Part shown: in pieces, positions 8,718 through 17,305 of the stretch
Numbering within the stretch: position 1 is the stretch's first letter
How the letters are laid out: the number at the start of each line of letters is the position of its first letter
NCBI GenBank assembly: GCA_913058495.1
Contig: CAJXQC010000008.1
Location: 62,001 to 126,000 of the forward strand
DNA from: an uncultured Balneola sp.
Lineage (GTDB): Bacteria > Bacteroidota > Rhodothermia > Balneolales > Balneolaceae
DNA length: 64,000 nucleotides
Direction: 5' to 3'
Made by a program: the position numbers and the translations under genes
Notes under the pieces: generated by a model
Told to the model about the DNA's origin: nothing
Database searches by the model: none
What the model saw: the letters and a program-made list of their open reading frames with translations, nothing else

Positions 8718-10364
8718 ATGAAAAAAGTTCATTTAGTGCTCTTTGCGGTATTTTTTTTGATTACTGCCTGCTCTTCAACAAGTAATACAATTGATAACTC
8801 GTCAACTGAAACTGAAGAAACAGCTTCAGAAGTAAATGAATCTCCTAAAACAGCCCCCACTGACTGGCATCATCTTTCTTCAGATTCAGAATTTATCGGA
8901 GCCGGAACTGAAAAAACTTACTCCGAGATCTTAAGCAATAGAACTCCTTCCAAAAAAGTCATTGTTGCCATCATTGATTCAGGAACAGATATTGAACACG
9001 AAGACCTGGCCGGTAATATCTGGGTAAATGAAGATGAAATTCCCGAAAATGGCATTGACGATGACAAAAATGGTTATATCGACGATGTTCACGGCTGGAA
9101 CTTTATAGGTGGTAAAGATGGAAGAAATGTAGACAAAGACACCTATGAGCTCACCAGAGTTTATTTAAAGTTGAGAGAAAAATTCATAGGAAAAACTCCT
9201 TCTGACCTTTCTGCACAGGAACAAAAAGACTATGACTATTATCAGACTATAAAAGCTGAATTTGAGAAAAAAAGAGCTGAAGCAAGAGCCAATTTCGAAA
9301 ACCTTCAAAATATAAAAGATGCGATAGAAGGTGCTAAAAATATTTTTAAGGTAAGTTCCATTGATTCTGTCTCCAATAAAGAACTCGAACCAAACTACAA
9401 TGATGGGCCTTATCGCAAACAGGCAAAACAGGTTATTAAATATTTTCGGGATCTGGATGTAAATGAAGAAGATATCAATGATGCCTACAAACAATTCGAT
9501 AAAATGTATAACTACGCATACAATCCTGAATTTAATCCCAGAGATATTGTAGGCGATGATTTTGAAGATCTGGAAAACAGATTCTACGGGAATAACGATG
9601 TGGAAGGCCCTCGAAGTGACCACGGTTCTCATGTAGCCGGTATTGTAGGCGCTATCCGAAATAATGACCTAGGAATGAATGGAATTGCAGACTATGTTTC
9701 ATTAATGATCGTCAGAACGGTTCCTGATGGAGATGAGCGTGATAAAGACGTTGCCAATGCTATTCGTTACGCCGTAGAAAACGGAGCGGATATTATTAAT
9801 ATGAGTTTCGGTAAAGCCTACTCCCCACGAAAGTTTTATGTGGATGAAGCTTTTAAATATGCAGATGAAAATGATGTGCTCTTAGTTACAGGAGCCGGAA
9901 ACTCAGCCGAAAATATTGACAGCACTTTCAGTTATCCCAACAAGTTTTATGAGGATGGTGGGATGATGCAAAATTTTCTTTCAGTAGGCGCTTCTTCCTG
10001 GATGGGAGATTCTCTGTTAGCTGCTGACTTCAGTAATTATGGTACCCGTGTAGACTTATTTGCTCACGGTGTAGATATTTATTCTTCAACTCCGGATGAT
10101 ACATACGAGTCATTTGACGGAACCAGTATGGCCAGTCCTGCAGTTGCCGGAGCAGCCGCCTTGCTAATGTCTTACTATCCGGATTTAACTGCTCAACAGA
10201 TCAAAACAATTTTACTAGAAACGGTTACTAAACCTTCAAATATAGTTTACAAACCCGGTTCTGATCAGGGAATCCCTTTTTCAAATCTTTCTTCTACTGG
10301 AGGAATATTAAATATATTTGAAGCATTTAAATTGGCAGAAACCAAATCAGAAGGTACAAGATAA
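8718..10364 (+). CDS. Subtilisin-like serine protease lipoprotein (S8 family)
   Basis: A 548-residue S8 peptidase anchored as a lipoprotein (lipobox ITAC, Cys18). The catalytic triad is complete: D87 in IIDSGTD, H302 in DHGSHVAG, S470 in GTSMASP, with oxyanion Asn395 in GAGNS. The Asp-to-His spacing is about 215 residues instead of the few dozen of subtilisin, because of a charged, mostly helical insert (about 140-295). It probably degrades or processes proteins on the outer envelope. Its stop codon directly abuts the TTG start of the next gene, so the two are co-translated. Confidence 0.92.
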   Translation: MKKVHLVLFAVFFLITACSSTSNTIDNSSTETEETASEVNESPKTAPTDWHHLSSDSEFIGAGTEKTYSEILSNRTPSKKVIVAIIDSGTDIEHEDLAGNIWVNEDEIPENGIDDDKNGYIDDVHGWNFIGGKDGRNVDKDTYELTRVYLKLREKFIGKTPSDLSAQEQKDYDYYQTIKAEFEKKRAEARANFENLQNIKDAIEGAKNIFKVSSIDSVSNKELEPNYNDGPYRKQAKQVIKYFRDLDVNEEDINDAYKQFDKMYNYAYNPEFNPRDIVGDDFEDLENRFYGNNDVEGPRSDHGSHVAGIVGAIRNNDLGMNGIADYVSLMIVRTVPDGDERDKDVANAIRYAVENGADIINMSFGKAYSPRKFYVDEAFKYADENDVLLVTGAGNSAENIDSTFSYPNKFYEDGGMMQNFLSVGASSWMGDSLLAADFSNYGTRVDLFAHGVDIYSSTPDDTYESFDGTSMASPAVAGAAALLMSYYPDLTAQQIKTILLETVTKPSNIVYKPGSDQGIPFSNLSSTGGILNIFEAFKLAETKSEGTR

Positions 10365-11813
10365 TTGAGCTCATCACTTTCAAATTATGATGCATTTGTA
10401 ATCGGTTCCGGTCCCAATGGATTAGCAGCTGCTATTGCATTGGCTCAACAAGGTTTGAAAGTCAAAATATTCGAGTCAAAAGATTCTGTAGGTGGTGGAA
10501 CCAGAACCCTTGAATTACGGGAGCCTGGTTTTAAACATGATATTTGCTCAGCAGTTCATCCTACAGCAGTTTCATCACCCTTTTTTAATACTTTACCATT
10601 ATCAGATTACGGACTTGAATGGATACACCCTGATTTTCCCGTAGCCCATCCTCTTGAAGATGGGGAAGCTGTTATTGCTGAAAAATCTTTCGAAAATACT
10701 TTAGAACGCTTAGGAGCTGATTCCAAAAACTACAGGAAGCTTTTCAAAGAATTTGTTGATTCGTGGCAATATCTTTCAAAGGATCTTTTTGGGACGCTCA
10801 GAATTCCTAATCATCCATTGGCAATGATGAGATTTGGATGGTATGGAATGTTTTCTTCAAATTTACTGTCCAGTAGCTTTTTTAAGTTAGACAGAACAAA
10901 AGCTTACTTCGCAGGCCTGGCAGCTCATAGTATTTTGCCATTAGAAAATGCATTTACCGCTTCATTTGGATTGGTTTTAGGAACCACTGTTCATTCTGTG
11001 GGATGGCCTATTGCTAAAAATGGTTCGCACTCCATTACGAAAGCACTTGCAGGCTTTTTCGAGTTCTTAGGGGGAGAAATCGAATTGAATACCCATATCG
11101 AATCTTTGGAGGAATTTCCTGCAAATAAACCCATTCTCTTTGACCTTACTCCTCAACAAATAACTACAATTGCAGATAGCAAGATCCCGGATTCTTTAAA
11201 AGAGAGACTGCTAAGATATAATTATGGGCCAGGAGCTTTTAAAGTTGATTTCGCCCTTTCAGAACCTGTTCCCTGGCTAAATGAGGAATGCAAAAAAGCT
11301 GGTACGCTCCATTTGGGAGGTTCAATGGAAGAACTCGCTTATTCTGAAAAAGATGTGTGGAAAGGGATCCATTCCGAAAAACCATATGTTCTTGTCTCTC
11401 AACCATCTGTATTTGATGAATCCAGAGCACCCAAAGGCAAACATGTGCTTTGGAGTTATTGTCATGTTCCAAATGGAAGCACTGAAGATATGGAAGAGCG
11501 GATTATCAATCAGATCGAAAGATATGCACCGGGTTTCAGAGATATAATCATTTCAACATCCACAATGACCGCCATGGATTTTGAAAAATATAACCCAAAC
11601 TACATAGGTGGAGATATCAATGGTGGAGCTCAAAATTTAAAACAATTATTTGGCCGACCTTTAATAAAATGGGATCCGTATAAACTTCCCGTTGATCATT
11701 TATATATCTGCTCTTCATCTACCCCTCCTGGTGGCGGAGTTCATGGGATGTCCGGTTTTAACGCCGCTAGATCTGTTCTTAAAAATGAATTTGGAATAAA
11801 ACTCACCTTGTAG
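10365..11813 (+). CDS. FAD-dependent oxidoreductase, phytoene desaturase (CrtI)-like
   Basis: A 482-residue flavoprotein of the CrtI/COG1233 group. The N-terminal Rossmann motif GSGPNGLAAA (about 14-23) and the following acidic strand end with GGGTRT bind FAD; the C-terminal PPGGGVHGMSGFNAA block closes the FAD site. The carotenoid-desaturase relatives act on isoprenoids, but no other carotenoid gene is nearby, so the substrate is unknown. The start is TTG at 10365, directly after the subtilase stop; the frame has no earlier option without overlapping. Confidence 0.85.
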   Translation: MSSSLSNYDAFVIGSGPNGLAAAIALAQQGLKVKIFESKDSVGGGTRTLELREPGFKHDICSAVHPTAVSSPFFNTLPLSDYGLEWIHPDFPVAHPLEDGEAVIAEKSFENTLERLGADSKNYRKLFKEFVDSWQYLSKDLFGTLRIPNHPLAMMRFGWYGMFSSNLLSSSFFKLDRTKAYFAGLAAHSILPLENAFTASFGLVLGTTVHSVGWPIAKNGSHSITKALAGFFEFLGGEIELNTHIESLEEFPANKPILFDLTPQQITTIADSKIPDSLKERLLRYNYGPGAFKVDFALSEPVPWLNEECKKAGTLHLGGSMEELAYSEKDVWKGIHSEKPYVLVSQPSVFDESRAPKGKHVLWSYCHVPNGSTEDMEERIINQIERYAPGFRDIIISTSTMTAMDFEKYNPNYIGGDINGGAQNLKQLFGRPLIKWDPYKLPVDHLYICSSSTPPGGGVHGMSGFNAARSVLKNEFGIKLTL

Positions 11814-11837
11814 CTTAACATTCCTTATTTTTGACCT

Positions 11838-13538
11838 ATGTTTAAAGCACTTCGGTTTTTGGCCGGTACATTTACATCCTCTGATTCTAATAAATATCCA
11901 GCTACGCTTTCAAAAAAATGGGCACTAGTTTCCGGGATAATTGCTGTTTTAGTATCTATTCCAATTCTTTCTGTCCTCTCATCGTTTTTTGTCTCTTCAG
12001 GTGAGATATGGAGTCACTTAGCTTCTACCGTTCTTGGAGACTACATATCCAATTCTCTGTTTTTAATTATAGGAGTTTCTACTGGTGTAGTTCTCCTTGG
12101 CGTGACTTTAGCTTGGGTCATCACCATGTGTAGTTTTCCAGGACAAAAGTACTTTGAATGGGCTGCTGTTCTTCCTTTTTCAATTCCGGCTTATTTGCTT
12201 GCCTATATTTATACAGATTTCTTCGGAATAACCGGGACCTTACAAACAGCTATTCGTTCAACATTTGATTTAGGCATTGCCGAGTTCGTTTTACCTGAAA
12301 TCCGGTCTTTATGGGGTGCAATTTTCATTATGATATTGGCATTCTACCCTTACGTTTATATGCTCGCCCGTTCTGCATTTCTGAATCAATCGATATCTCT
12401 TTTTGAGGCAAGCAGAATTATGGGCTACACCACCACTCAAAGCTTTTTCAAGATTGCATTACCTTTAGCCAGGCCTGGAATCGCAGCCGGATTGGCTTTA
12501 GCTTTAATGGAAACACTAAATGATTTTGGAACTGTACAATACTTTGGTGTGCAAACATTTACAACGGGCATATACAGAACATGGTTTGGTCTTGGTGAGC
12601 GCCCTGCAGCTGCTCAACTGGCAGGTTTCTTGTTACTTTTTATTGTAGTTCTGATTTTACTGGAACGTTGGTCAAGATCCAGAATTAAAGACCAGACCAC
12701 TGCTACCAATCGTTTTAAAAGAATTCAAAGATTTGATCTTACCGGGTTCAAAAAATGGGGAGCTTTTTCTGTGTGTGCAATCCCGGTGTTTTTAGGATTT
12801 ATACTCCCTGTTGTTCTTCTGTTGTCTATGTTCTTTAATAATATAGATTCAGTTAATACACGTTTTATATTATACTCTCTGAATACTCTCAGTGTAGCTG
12901 CTATTGCCGGACTTATCACTGTATCTGTTGCATTATTGATGGCATATTCATCGCGGCTTAATCCATCCAAATTGGTAAAAGGCCTAAATCAATTCGGTGC
13001 TTTGGGTTACGCTATTCCTGGATCAGTGATAGCAGTCGGGGTTCTTATCCCCTTTGGTTGGCTGGATAATACCATTGATTCATTTGCACGTTCTAACTTT
13101 CAGGTTTCAACCGGGTTGCTGTTGAGCGGAACCCTCTTTGCGATGATCTTTGCCTATGTTGTTCGATTTCTTTCTGTTTCTTACAATGGAATCAATTCAA
13201 GTTTGCAGAAAATTTCTCCAAGTGTTGATGAAGCTTCACGAGGAATGGGATATTCATTCTCACAGATCCTGAGGAAAATTCATATTCCTATGCTTTCAGG
13301 AGGATTATTGTCGGCTTTCCTGCTGGTTTTTGTAGATGTAATGAAGGAACTGCCTGCCACCATCATCATTCGTCCTTTCAACTTCGATACTCTCGCTGTA
13401 CAGGTCTATCGCCTTGCATCCGATGAAAGGCTCGGTGAATCAGCCGGGGCAGCTCTAGCAATCGTTTTAGTGGGTATTATTCCGGTGATACTTCTCAGTA
13501 AGACCATCACCCGTTCCCGAAAGACTGAAGAGCATTAA
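11838..13538 (+). CDS. Ferric-type ABC transporter permease, fused two-domain
   Basis: A 566-residue inner-membrane permease with two tandem six-helix halves, as in FbpB/SfuB-type iron(III) importers. Each half carries the EAA loop that contacts the ATPase: EASRIMGYTTTQSF at about 194-207, and DEASRGMGYSFSQI at about 465-478. The cognate binding lipoprotein is encoded convergently just downstream (13719-14735), which supports iron as the substrate. No ATPase gene is found in the window, so it must come from elsewhere. A shared bidirectional terminator separates the two genes. Confidence 0.9.
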   Translation: MFKALRFLAGTFTSSDSNKYPATLSKKWALVSGIIAVLVSIPILSVLSSFFVSSGEIWSHLASTVLGDYISNSLFLIIGVSTGVVLLGVTLAWVITMCSFPGQKYFEWAAVLPFSIPAYLLAYIYTDFFGITGTLQTAIRSTFDLGIAEFVLPEIRSLWGAIFIMILAFYPYVYMLARSAFLNQSISLFEASRIMGYTTTQSFFKIALPLARPGIAAGLALALMETLNDFGTVQYFGVQTFTTGIYRTWFGLGERPAAAQLAGFLLLFIVVLILLERWSRSRIKDQTTATNRFKRIQRFDLTGFKKWGAFSVCAIPVFLGFILPVVLLLSMFFNNIDSVNTRFILYSLNTLSVAAIAGLITVSVALLMAYSSRLNPSKLVKGLNQFGALGYAIPGSVIAVGVLIPFGWLDNTIDSFARSNFQVSTGLLLSGTLFAMIFAYVVRFLSVSYNGINSSLQKISPSVDEASRGMGYSFSQILRKIHIPMLSGGLLSAFLLVFVDVMKELPATIIIRPFNFDTLAVQVYRLASDERLGESAGAALAIVLVGIIPVILLSKTITRSRKTEEH

Positions 13539-13634
13539 TTTTCCTGATTCATATTAGACGGACGTAAACAAAACCTTACACAAGTAGAGCCTTTAGGCTC
13601 GGTAGATTAGATCCAAATTCTTTATTGTCCCCAA

Positions 13635-13667
13635 AAAAAGCACCCATACATAGTACAGGTGCTTTTT
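13635..13667. terminator. Bidirectional terminator between the convergent iron-transport genes
   Basis: AAAAAGCACC and GGTGCTTTTT form a perfect 10-bp stem with a 13-base loop. The A-run on one side and T-run on the other make it an intrinsic terminator in both directions, serving the permease (plus) and the binding protein (minus). Confidence 0.88.
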
Positions 13668-13718
13668 AATACAATATAAGCTTCAGCGAAAATCAGCCAA
13701 TCATAAAATCTGTGATCC

Positions 13719-14735
13719 TTACTTCCACCCTGCTCTGTCCATAATTCTGATCGCTTCCGGATTGTTTTTTCCAAGAGCTGAAACATTCATTTCATCCGCT
13801 TTAAACGATCCAAATCCTTGAAGAATCGGATTCCAACCAGCGTCATCATTCACAGGATATTCATTGTTATCAACCGTCAGATAGCTTTGAGAAGTCTCGT
13901 TAGTAAGATATTCCATGAACTTAATAGCATTTTCTCTGTTTGGAGCGTCTTTCAATACACCTGCAACACTTATATTCACATGAGCTCCACGACCAACTTC
14001 GCTCTGATTTGGAAATACAAGTTGTACACTTTTAGCTATTTCCTGATTCTCTTCATCACCGGTAAGCATCATAGCCAGGTAATAGTGATTTACAATTGCA
14101 GCATCACAAACTCCGGCTGCTACTGCACGAATTTGATCCCTGTCTCCACCTTGTGGTTCACGAGCCATATTATTCACAATACCGGTCGCCCACGCTTCTG
14201 CAGCTTCAACACCGTTTGACTCGATGATAGAAGCCATTAATGATTGATTGTAGATGTTATTTGAAGACCGAATACAAACTCTACCCATCCATTCCTCAGT
14301 AGCAAGATCTTCATATGTTAGAGATTCAGGATTAGCTACATTTGCAGGATTTACTACTATAGCTCTCACTCTTTTAGAAATTCCGTACCATAATCCATCG
14401 GGATGTCTTAATGAACTTGGAATTCTTTCGTTCAGGATATCAGAATCAATAGAGCCTAAAATCCCTGCTTCTTCTGCTCTCCAAATTCTTCCTGCATCAA
14501 CTGTTACGAGAATATCGGCGGGAGAATTAACGCCTTCACTTTTGATTCGTTCAATCAGTTCGTCTGAACCACCTTCAATCAGATTAACTTTAATTCCAGT
14601 CTCTTCAGTAAAATCGGAATACAATGCCTGATCGGTTTCATAATGACGTGCTGAATAAATGTTTACTTCCTTAGGTTGACTACAAGCTGATAGCACTAAA
14701 ACAACACCAGCAGCAATTAGCGATAAATATTTCAT
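13719..14735 (-). CDS. Iron(III) ABC transporter substrate-binding lipoprotein (FbpA-like)
   Basis: A 338-residue periplasmic binding protein with lipobox LSAC (Cys18). The start of the mature part, VNIYSARHYETD, and the adjacent tyrosines Y218-Y219 in NHYYLAMM are hallmarks of ferric-binding proteins (FbpA/FutA1), where paired tyrosines coordinate Fe(III). It would deliver iron to the permease at 11838-13538. Upstream there is a Bacteroidota-type promoter overlapped by a perfect palindrome (14782-14800), consistent with repression by an iron-sensing regulator. Confidence 0.92.
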   Translation of the reverse strand: MKYLSLIAAGVVLVLSACSQPKEVNIYSARHYETDQALYSDFTEETGIKVNLIEGGSDELIERIKSEGVNSPADILVTVDAGRIWRAEEAGILGSIDSDILNERIPSSLRHPDGLWYGISKRVRAIVVNPANVANPESLTYEDLATEEWMGRVCIRSSNNIYNQSLMASIIESNGVEAAEAWATGIVNNMAREPQGGDRDQIRAVAAGVCDAAIVNHYYLAMMLTGDEENQEIAKSVQLVFPNQSEVGRGAHVNISVAGVLKDAPNRENAIKFMEYLTNETSQSYLTVDNNEYPVNDDAGWNPILQGFGSFKADEMNVSALGKNNPEAIRIMDRAGWK

Positions 14736-14768
14736 TAGTTAGTTTTTGATTTAGCTTTTAAGTTCGGT

Positions 14769-14799
14769 CAAAAATAACATTATTTAGAGAGAATCTAAA
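14769..14799 (-). promoter_or_regulatory. Bacteroidota-type promoter of the iron-binding protein gene
   Basis: On the minus strand, TTTA (14799-14796), 19 bases, then TATTTTTG (14776-14769) matches the TTTG-N19-TAnnTTTG promoter known from Bacteroidota at all but one position. Transcription would begin roughly 25-30 bases ahead of the ATG at 14735. Confidence 0.6.
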
Positions 14800-14800
14800 T
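14782..14800. promoter_or_regulatory. 19-bp palindromic operator candidate over the -33 box
   Basis: ATTTAGA-GAGAA-TCTAAAT is a perfect 7-bp dyad with a 5-base spacer. It covers the -33 element of the binding-protein promoter, where a repressor such as a Fur-family protein could block transcription. Length (19 bp) and position fit a Fur-type box, but the sequence is not the E. coli consensus, so the regulator is inferred. Confidence 0.45.
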
Positions 14801-14962
14801 AGAGAATTGAGATTATGTGTTTTAAAATGTGAAAAGCTGTTACACAGGTGAATTTAAATAGGTCTGCTCGAGATCATTGAAGATTACCAATTGTTCTTTC
14901 AAGTAGACGGTATGTTATTAGCTAACTTTTTAATAATGTTAGTTCTAGAAAAATTCGCCCTT

Positions 14963-15110
14963 AGTATTTAAGACGGAGAAGAGAGCGTGATCCGTAAGCG
15001 TCTGCGAAGCAGGAATAATCCTTTCTGGTGAGAAATCTAGAACTGTATCTGATCGAACGAAGACCTTTAGGATTATTCAGCGCAGGATCAGTGAACCCGG
15101 CTTAAATACT
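14963..15110. repeat. Long imperfect palindrome (element A body)
   Basis: The ends AGTATTTAAG (14963-14972) and CTTAAATACT (15101-15110) are perfectly complementary. Inside, GAATAATCCT (15013-15022) pairs with AGGATTATTC (15069-15078), and the sequence between shows partial complementarity (for example GTGATCC against GGATCA). The whole 148 bp can fold into one long interrupted hairpin, as expected of a non-autonomous repeat element. Confidence 0.6.
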
Positions 15111-15126
15111 TCGGCTTGATCTTTTG

Positions 15127-15152
15127 CTACTTTTGTATCAAGACAAAAGTAG
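15127..15152. repeat. ACTTTTGT hairpin of element A with possible pseudoknot
   Basis: CTACTTTTGT and ACAAAAGTAG form a perfect 10-bp stem around the 6-base loop ATCAAG. That loop is exactly complementary to CTTGAT at 15115-15120, so the minus-strand transcript could fold as an H-type pseudoknot. The same hairpin core recurs at 15206-15229. Confidence 0.6.
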
Positions 15153-15205
15153 ATAGCCTTGAGCTAAGTTAATAATTTTTATAGGACTCCCTTCCTTTGC
15201 TATGT

Positions 15206-15229
15206 GTACTTTTGTGCCGACAAAAGTAC
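15206..15229. repeat. ACTTTTGT hairpin of element B
   Basis: GTACTTTTGT and ACAAAAGTAC form a perfect 10-bp stem with loop GCCG, followed by CAAAAG as in element A read on the opposite strand. It begins the second palindromic element, which therefore points in the opposite direction to the first. Confidence 0.6.
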
Positions 15230-15421
15230 CAAAAGCTCCCGACAAGAATTATTGGCGCGAACTCCATTACATCGACTAATCATTACAAAAGGTCATCGTT
15301 CGTATGATACATATTCACAAATCAGCCAGAGTGTAATGATTGCTCCTTCGGAGCCGTCGATTCCATTACGTTCTTTCCTCGCCAATAATTCTAAAGGTCG
15401 GTGTAGTTGGAGCCTTTTTCT
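15230..15421. repeat. Long imperfect palindrome (element B body)
   Basis: Nested complementary pairs are visible: GAATTATTGGCG (15246-15257) with CGCCAATAATTC (15380-15391), ATCGAC (15271-15276) with GTCGAT (15356-15361), and AATCATTACA (15278-15287) with TGTAATGATT (15332-15341). Outer pairs GCTCC/GGAGC extend it. This is a roughly 190-bp interrupted hairpin directly after the second ACTTTTGT hairpin. Confidence 0.6.
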
Positions 15422-15503
15422 GAAATATTCAAGACTATAAACAGGACAATTTTTGCAAGTGAATTATCTGATTTCTAGGAGGACGACCCAATCACAGAAA
15501 CCC

Positions 15504-16226
15504 CTACAAAACCTCAGAATTACTATTCAATACCTTCAGGGCTTCACGTTTGTATGTTCTGCCGATGGGGATCTGAATATCCGGAAGTTCGATCTCATTA
15601 TTAGACCAGCTTTCAATCATCTTAGTATTAATAATAAAAGATCGGTGTACTCTCAGAAAAGATGAATCGGGTAGTCGTTCTTCCATATAAATAAGAGTCT
15701 GATGCGTCACTACTTCTTTATTCAATGTTTTAATCAGTACATAATCCCTTTTGCTTTCAATATAAATGATCTCATTCAGGCAGATCTTTACATTTTTCTT
15801 ATCCACAGGAACAAAAACAAAGTGTTTGGAATTGTTTTCCTCAGCAATATTTGTTGATTGTTCTGCAGTTGAATGAAGTTCGAAGACTTTGTCTACAGCT
15901 TTTAAAAAGCGGTTAAATGAAATTGGTTTCAGTAAGTAATCAACTACATCCAGTTCAAATCCTTCTAAAGCATACTCACGATAAGCAGTAGTAAAGATCA
16001 CTTTCGGAGGATTCTTCATCATTCTCAAGAATTCAATGCCGGTAAGACGTGGCATTTGAATATCCAGAAAAAGAATATCTACTTTGGATTCCCGGAGAGC
16101 CTGAAATGCTTTCACTGCATTTTGGAAAGTAGCTTTCACTTCCAGCCCATCAATTTTAGATACATGAGATTCAATAACCTCAATGGCTAAGGGTTCATCA
16201 TCTATTATGAAGCAGGAAAGACTCAA
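15504..16226 (-). CDS. LytTR-family response regulator
   Basis: A 240-residue regulator: an N-terminal receiver domain with the acidic pair D9-D10, phosphoacceptor D55 (LFLDIQMP) and K100 (LLKP), then a LytTR DNA-binding domain from about 140 to 238. Such proteins bind direct repeats in promoters. The start is TTG and overlaps the stop of the kinase gene upstream (TTGA), so the pair is translationally coupled. Its targets are unknown; the adjacent DUF5916 operon is one possibility. Confidence 0.93.
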   Translation of the reverse strand: MSLSCFIIDDEPLAIEVIESHVSKIDGLEVKATFQNAVKAFQALRESKVDILFLDIQMPRLTGIEFLRMMKNPPKVIFTTAYREYALEGFELDVVDYLLKPISFNRFLKAVDKVFELHSTAEQSTNIAEENNSKHFVFVPVDKKNVKICLNEIIYIESKRDYVLIKTLNKEVVTHQTLIYMEERLPDSSFLRVHRSFIINTKMIESWSNNEIELPDIQIPIGRTYKREALKVLNSNSEVL

Positions 16227-17305
16227 ACGCTGTTGTGATCTAAAAGTTCATCAAGTTCAATGGTTAATGAAACGGAATACTGATCTTCGGTATCATTTGT
16301 TTCAAGGGTATAATGATCTTCATATAAAAGTTCTAAACGCCGGTGAACATTTTTAAGTCCGATGCCTTTCTGATATTCGAACTCATTCTTTTCAACCGTA
16401 TCGTAGCCATTGCTGTTTTTTACAGACAGACTTAAAGAACGGTCTTCTACTTTTATGTGGATATCAACCCATACTTCATCAATGGAATCACTGGTTCCGT
16501 GTTTGAAAGCATTTTCCACAAATGGAAGCAGCAGCATAGGTGGAATCTGGTTTTTGGAAACATCACCTTCCGTTTCATAGGTAATGGTGAGTCGGTCATC
16601 GTACCGTATTTTTTCTAAAGCGATGTAATTTTCTATCAGCTTTAGTTCTTTGCTTAAGGGAACTGTTCTGGAATTGCACTCATACAGCATAAAGCTGAGG
16701 AGTTCAGATAACTTCAGAACAACTTCAGGGGAGTTTTCAGATTTTTTCAGTGTAAGAGCATATAAGTTATTCAGCGTATTGAATAAAAAATGAGGGTGAA
16801 TTTGTCCTTTCAGAAAATTGAGTTCAGCTTGCAGTTTTTGTTGTCGAAGTTCCTGAGATTTATTCTCTTCATTATAAAAATGCTTGGTGATTTTGATGAA
16901 AGCACCAAGTGCTACTGCCGGATAAATACTGAGCACATTTTTGATACTCTTGGGAATATTGAAAGGGCTGCCCGCCATAAACTCATAAGCGTAGATCGGA
17001 TAAAACACATAGTAATCCAAAAAACGTTGAATAAAACCTGCAAGTAAAATTATAGTGATAGTTAAAAGTGTAGCAGCGATATATTTTTTCTTTAGAAAGT
17101 ACCGGGGGATTATGAAGTACATCGTAAAATAGGTCGCCGCGATCTTAATCGGCAGATAAGCCATCGCCCAGAAAAACTCAGCACCAAAGTTGTCTTCAAA
17201 ATATCCGTAAATGCCGGTATAGATAGCGATATAGCATGCCCAAAAAAGAATGTGCCAACCTATTCGGTTACCTGTAGACTGATATTTGTGAACTATATTT
17301 AACAT
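16223..17305 (-). CDS. Sensor histidine kinase, LytS/YehU type
   Basis: A 360-residue membrane kinase. Four hydrophobic helices occupy about residues 18-140, a short linker follows, and the His_kinase block with QIHPHFLFNTLNN at 168-180 carries the phosphorylated His170. The ATPase domain has LLLPFVENAFKHG and a GIGLKNV G-box, as is typical of this family. It presumably phosphorylates the LytTR regulator encoded immediately downstream, with which it overlaps by 4 bases. The membrane part has no extracellular sensor domain, so the signal is likely membrane-borne. Confidence 0.93.
   Translation of the reverse strand: MLNIVHKYQSTGNRIGWHILFWACYIAIYTGIYGYFEDNFGAEFFWAMAYLPIKIAATYFTMYFIIPRYFLKKKYIAATLLTITIILLAGFIQRFLDYYVFYPIYAYEFMAGSPFNIPKSIKNVLSIYPAVALGAFIKITKHFYNEENKSQELRQQKLQAELNFLKGQIHPHFLFNTLNNLYALTLKKSENSPEVVLKLSELLSFMLYECNSRTVPLSKELKLIENYIALEKIRYDDRLTITYETEGDVSKNQIPPMLLLPFVENAFKHGTSDSIDEVWVDIHIKVEDRSLSLSVKNSNGYDTVEKNEFEYQKGIGLKNVHRRLELLYEDHYTLETNDTEDQYSVSLTIELDELLDHNSV

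Larger units (their letters stand above)
14736..15503. other. Gene-free 768-bp region rich in palindromes
   Basis: No convincing gene lies here. From left to right it holds the promoter and operator of the iron-binding protein, a first long imperfect palindrome (14963-15110), two 10-bp ACTTTTGT/ACAAAAGT hairpins (15127-15152 and 15206-15229), and a second long imperfect palindrome (about 15230-15421). Short open frames inside show no ribosome site, no domain and are interrupted by the hairpins. Confidence 0.7.

Noticed and set aside
9165-9632. 155-codon minus-strand frame inside the subtilase gene
   Set aside because: It is antisense to the insert of an intact S8 protease; its composition (Ile, Phe rich) reflects the complement of Lys/Asp/Glu codons.
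11826-11833. TATTTTTG resembling a -7 box before the permease gene
   Set aside because: It is only 4 bases ahead of the ATG and has no -33 box at the right distance; the start of transcription would fall inside the gene.
14513-14520. GCCGATAT on the minus strand, resembling a sigma-28 -10 box
   Set aside because: It is inside the coding region of the iron-binding protein and points along it without a gene start downstream; taken as chance background.
15204-15440. 78-codon frame in the gene-free region
   Set aside because: It coincides with the hairpin and palindrome of element B, has no ribosome site and no recognisable domain.
15453-15665. 70-codon plus-strand frame overlapping the LytTR gene end
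   Set aside because: Antisense to the LytTR DNA-binding domain, which is intact.
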